Assembly (NCBI GenBank): GCA_913050005.1
Contig: CAJXBI010000014.1
Span: forward strand, 1-33,160
Source of the DNA: an uncultured Bacteroidota bacterium
GTDB taxonomy: Bacteria > Bacteroidota > Bacteroidia > NS11-12g > UBA9320
Direction: 5' to 3'
Length of the DNA stretch: 33,160 bases
This document shows, piece after piece, positions 32,101 through 33,160 of this stretch. A model generated the notes under the pieces. That model worked only from the letters and a program-made list of their open reading frames with translations, had not been told where the DNA came from and did not search any database. Each line of letters starts with the position of its first letter. Positions within the stretch are counted from its first letter, which is position 1. Made by a program: the position numbers and the translations under genes.

Positions 32101-33160
32101 ATGAATATACACGAGTATCAAGCAAAAAAAATACTAAAATCATATGGTGTAGCCATACAAGAAGGTATCGTTATCAACAAAAAAGAAGATGCCATAAAAG
32201 CTGGTGCACAACTGCGTGAACAAACAGGTACTGACTGGATGGTTGTTAAAGCTCAGATCCATGCAGGTGGACGCGGAAAAGGAGGCGGCGTTAAACTTGC
32301 TAAAAACGATGAGGAACTTCAGGAGGTTGTTAATGATATTTTAGGCATGACCCTAATAACTCCTCAGACCAGCAAAGAAGGTAAATTAGTAAAAAAAGTT
32401 TTGCTTGCACAAGATGTATACTACCCGGGTGCAAACGAACCGGATGAATACTATATGAGTGTTCTTTTGGATAGAAACACCGGGAAAAATGTAATCATCT
32501 ACACTACTGAGGGTGGAATGGATATCGAACAGGTAGCTCACGATACCCCTGAAAAAATATACAAAGAATTTATCGATCCAGCTTTAGGACTACAAGGATT
32601 TCAAGCACGTAAAATTGCTTTTAATTTAGGACTAAGCGGAAATACATTTAAAGAGATGGTTCGTTTCGTGAACTCTCTTTATAGTGCATACCTAGGTATC
32701 GATGCATCACTGTTTGAAATCAACCCTGTACTAAAAACCTCTGATGATAAAATAATTGCTGTAGATAGTAAAGTATCTTTAGATGACAATGCTCTCTACA
32801 GACATAAAGATTATGCAGTACTTCGAGACGAGACTGAAGAAGATCCGACAGAAGTTGAGGCAAAAAAGCATAATTTAAATTTCATCAAACTTGAGGGCAA
32901 TGTTGGATGTATGGTAAACGGAGCTGGACTGGCGATGGCTACTATGGATATCATCAAATTAAGTGGTGGCAAACCTGCAAACTTTCTTGACGTAGGAGGT
33001 GGAGCAAACGCTCAAACTGTTGAAGCTGGATTCAGAATTATCTTGAAAGATGCAAATGTAAAAGCAATTCTCATTAATATATTTGGTGGTATTGTTCGTT
33101 GTGACCGAGTAGCAAATGGAGTGGTAGAAGCATACAAATCTATTGGAGAAATCAACGTAC
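32101..33160 (+). CDS. sucC: Succinyl-CoA ligase (ADP-forming) subunit beta, C-terminus outside the window
   Basis: 353 complete codons of an expected ~400. The enzyme couples succinyl-CoA cleavage to ATP or GTP formation in the TCA cycle, working with the alpha subunit SucD. The N-terminus MNIHEYQAKKILKSYGV is canonical. The ATP-grasp domain has VVKAQIHAGGRGKGGGVKLA. FEINPVL and AVDSKVSLDDNALYRH carry metal ligands. The CoA-ligase domain shows GNVGCMVNGAGLAMATMD, LDVGGGA and NIFGGIVRCD. The frame is open to the last base, so this is truncation by the window, not a broken gene. Confidence 0.96.
   Translation, partial: MNIHEYQAKKILKSYGVAIQEGIVINKKEDAIKAGAQLREQTGTDWMVVKAQIHAGGRGKGGGVKLAKNDEELQEVVNDILGMTLITPQTSKEGKLVKKVLLAQDVYYPGANEPDEYYMSVLLDRNTGKNVIIYTTEGGMDIEQVAHDTPEKIYKEFIDPALGLQGFQARKIAFNLGLSGNTFKEMVRFVNSLYSAYLGIDASLFEINPVLKTSDDKIIAVDSKVSLDDNALYRHKDYAVLRDETEEDPTEVEAKKHNLNFIKLEGNVGCMVNGAGLAMATMDIIKLSGGKPANFLDVGGGANAQTVEAGFRIILKDANVKAILINIFGGIVRCDRVANGVVEAYKSIGEINV

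Noticed and set aside
1-33160. CRISPR arrays, insertion sequences, tRNA or rRNA genes, phage genes.
   Set aside because: I saw no regularly spaced direct repeats, transposase or integrase motifs, cloverleaf sequences or rRNA segments. Non-coding gaps are short except for the one holding the relic gene.

Overview
The window is from an AT-rich member of the Bacteroidota. The evidence is a large outer-membrane barrel with a CarboxypepD-like N-terminal domain, a DUF5723 barrel, several secreted lipoproteins (some with an acidic/Lys export-type signal after the lipid Cys), almost no Shine-Dalgarno sequences, and the Bacteroidota -7 promoter element TAnnTTTG (exact or one mismatch) in front of most transcription units. 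Frequent TTG and GTG starts sit only 4-8 nt after this element, which suggests leaderless or nearly leaderless mRNAs. I cannot name a genus.

Layout. 1-5.3 kb is all on the minus strand: the first codons of rpsP (cut by the window edge) with a promoter and a 5' hairpin; a TonB-receptor-like barrel; hutH; and a DEDDh exonuclease. 5.4-10.6 kb (plus): prmA overlapping a 1459-aa secreted protein I do not recognise. 10.6-12.7 kb (minus): a compact operon of two hot-dog thioesterases, a PlsC-like acyltransferase and a membrane protein. 12.7-17.2 kb (plus): a TIGR01777 epimerase and photolyase pair, then an SLC12-like cation-chloride cotransporter. 17.2-18.6 kb: divergent GT2 glycosyltransferase and mnmD.

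18.6-19.0 kb has no intact gene. On the minus strand it holds a decayed c-type cytochrome lipoprotein gene with three in-frame stops and a lost start codon, still readable from signal peptide to the C-terminal Trp motif. Its presumed promoter and that of murB share a 13-bp palindrome. 19.0-23.8 kb: murB, a metallo-beta-lactamase-fold hydrolase (minus), and a cca / pRiA4b-ORF-3-like / miaA operon of overlapping genes.

23.8-27.2 kb (minus): an envelope operon of a 541-aa lipoprotein, a DUF5723 barrel and an FKBP lipoprotein. It is divergent, through overlapping promoters, from a DUF423-sixA pair. 28.1-33.2 kb: an unknown lipoprotein, priA, a secreted DUF1573 protein, a weak terminator, and sucC running off the right edge.

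Most of the window is housekeeping: translation factors and tRNA modification, cell wall, DNA repair and restart, and the TCA cycle. The less-described material is the giant secreted protein, the acyl operon, the lipoprotein/DUF5723/FKBP operon and the cytochrome relic. There is no sign of mobile elements, CRISPR, rRNA or tRNA genes.
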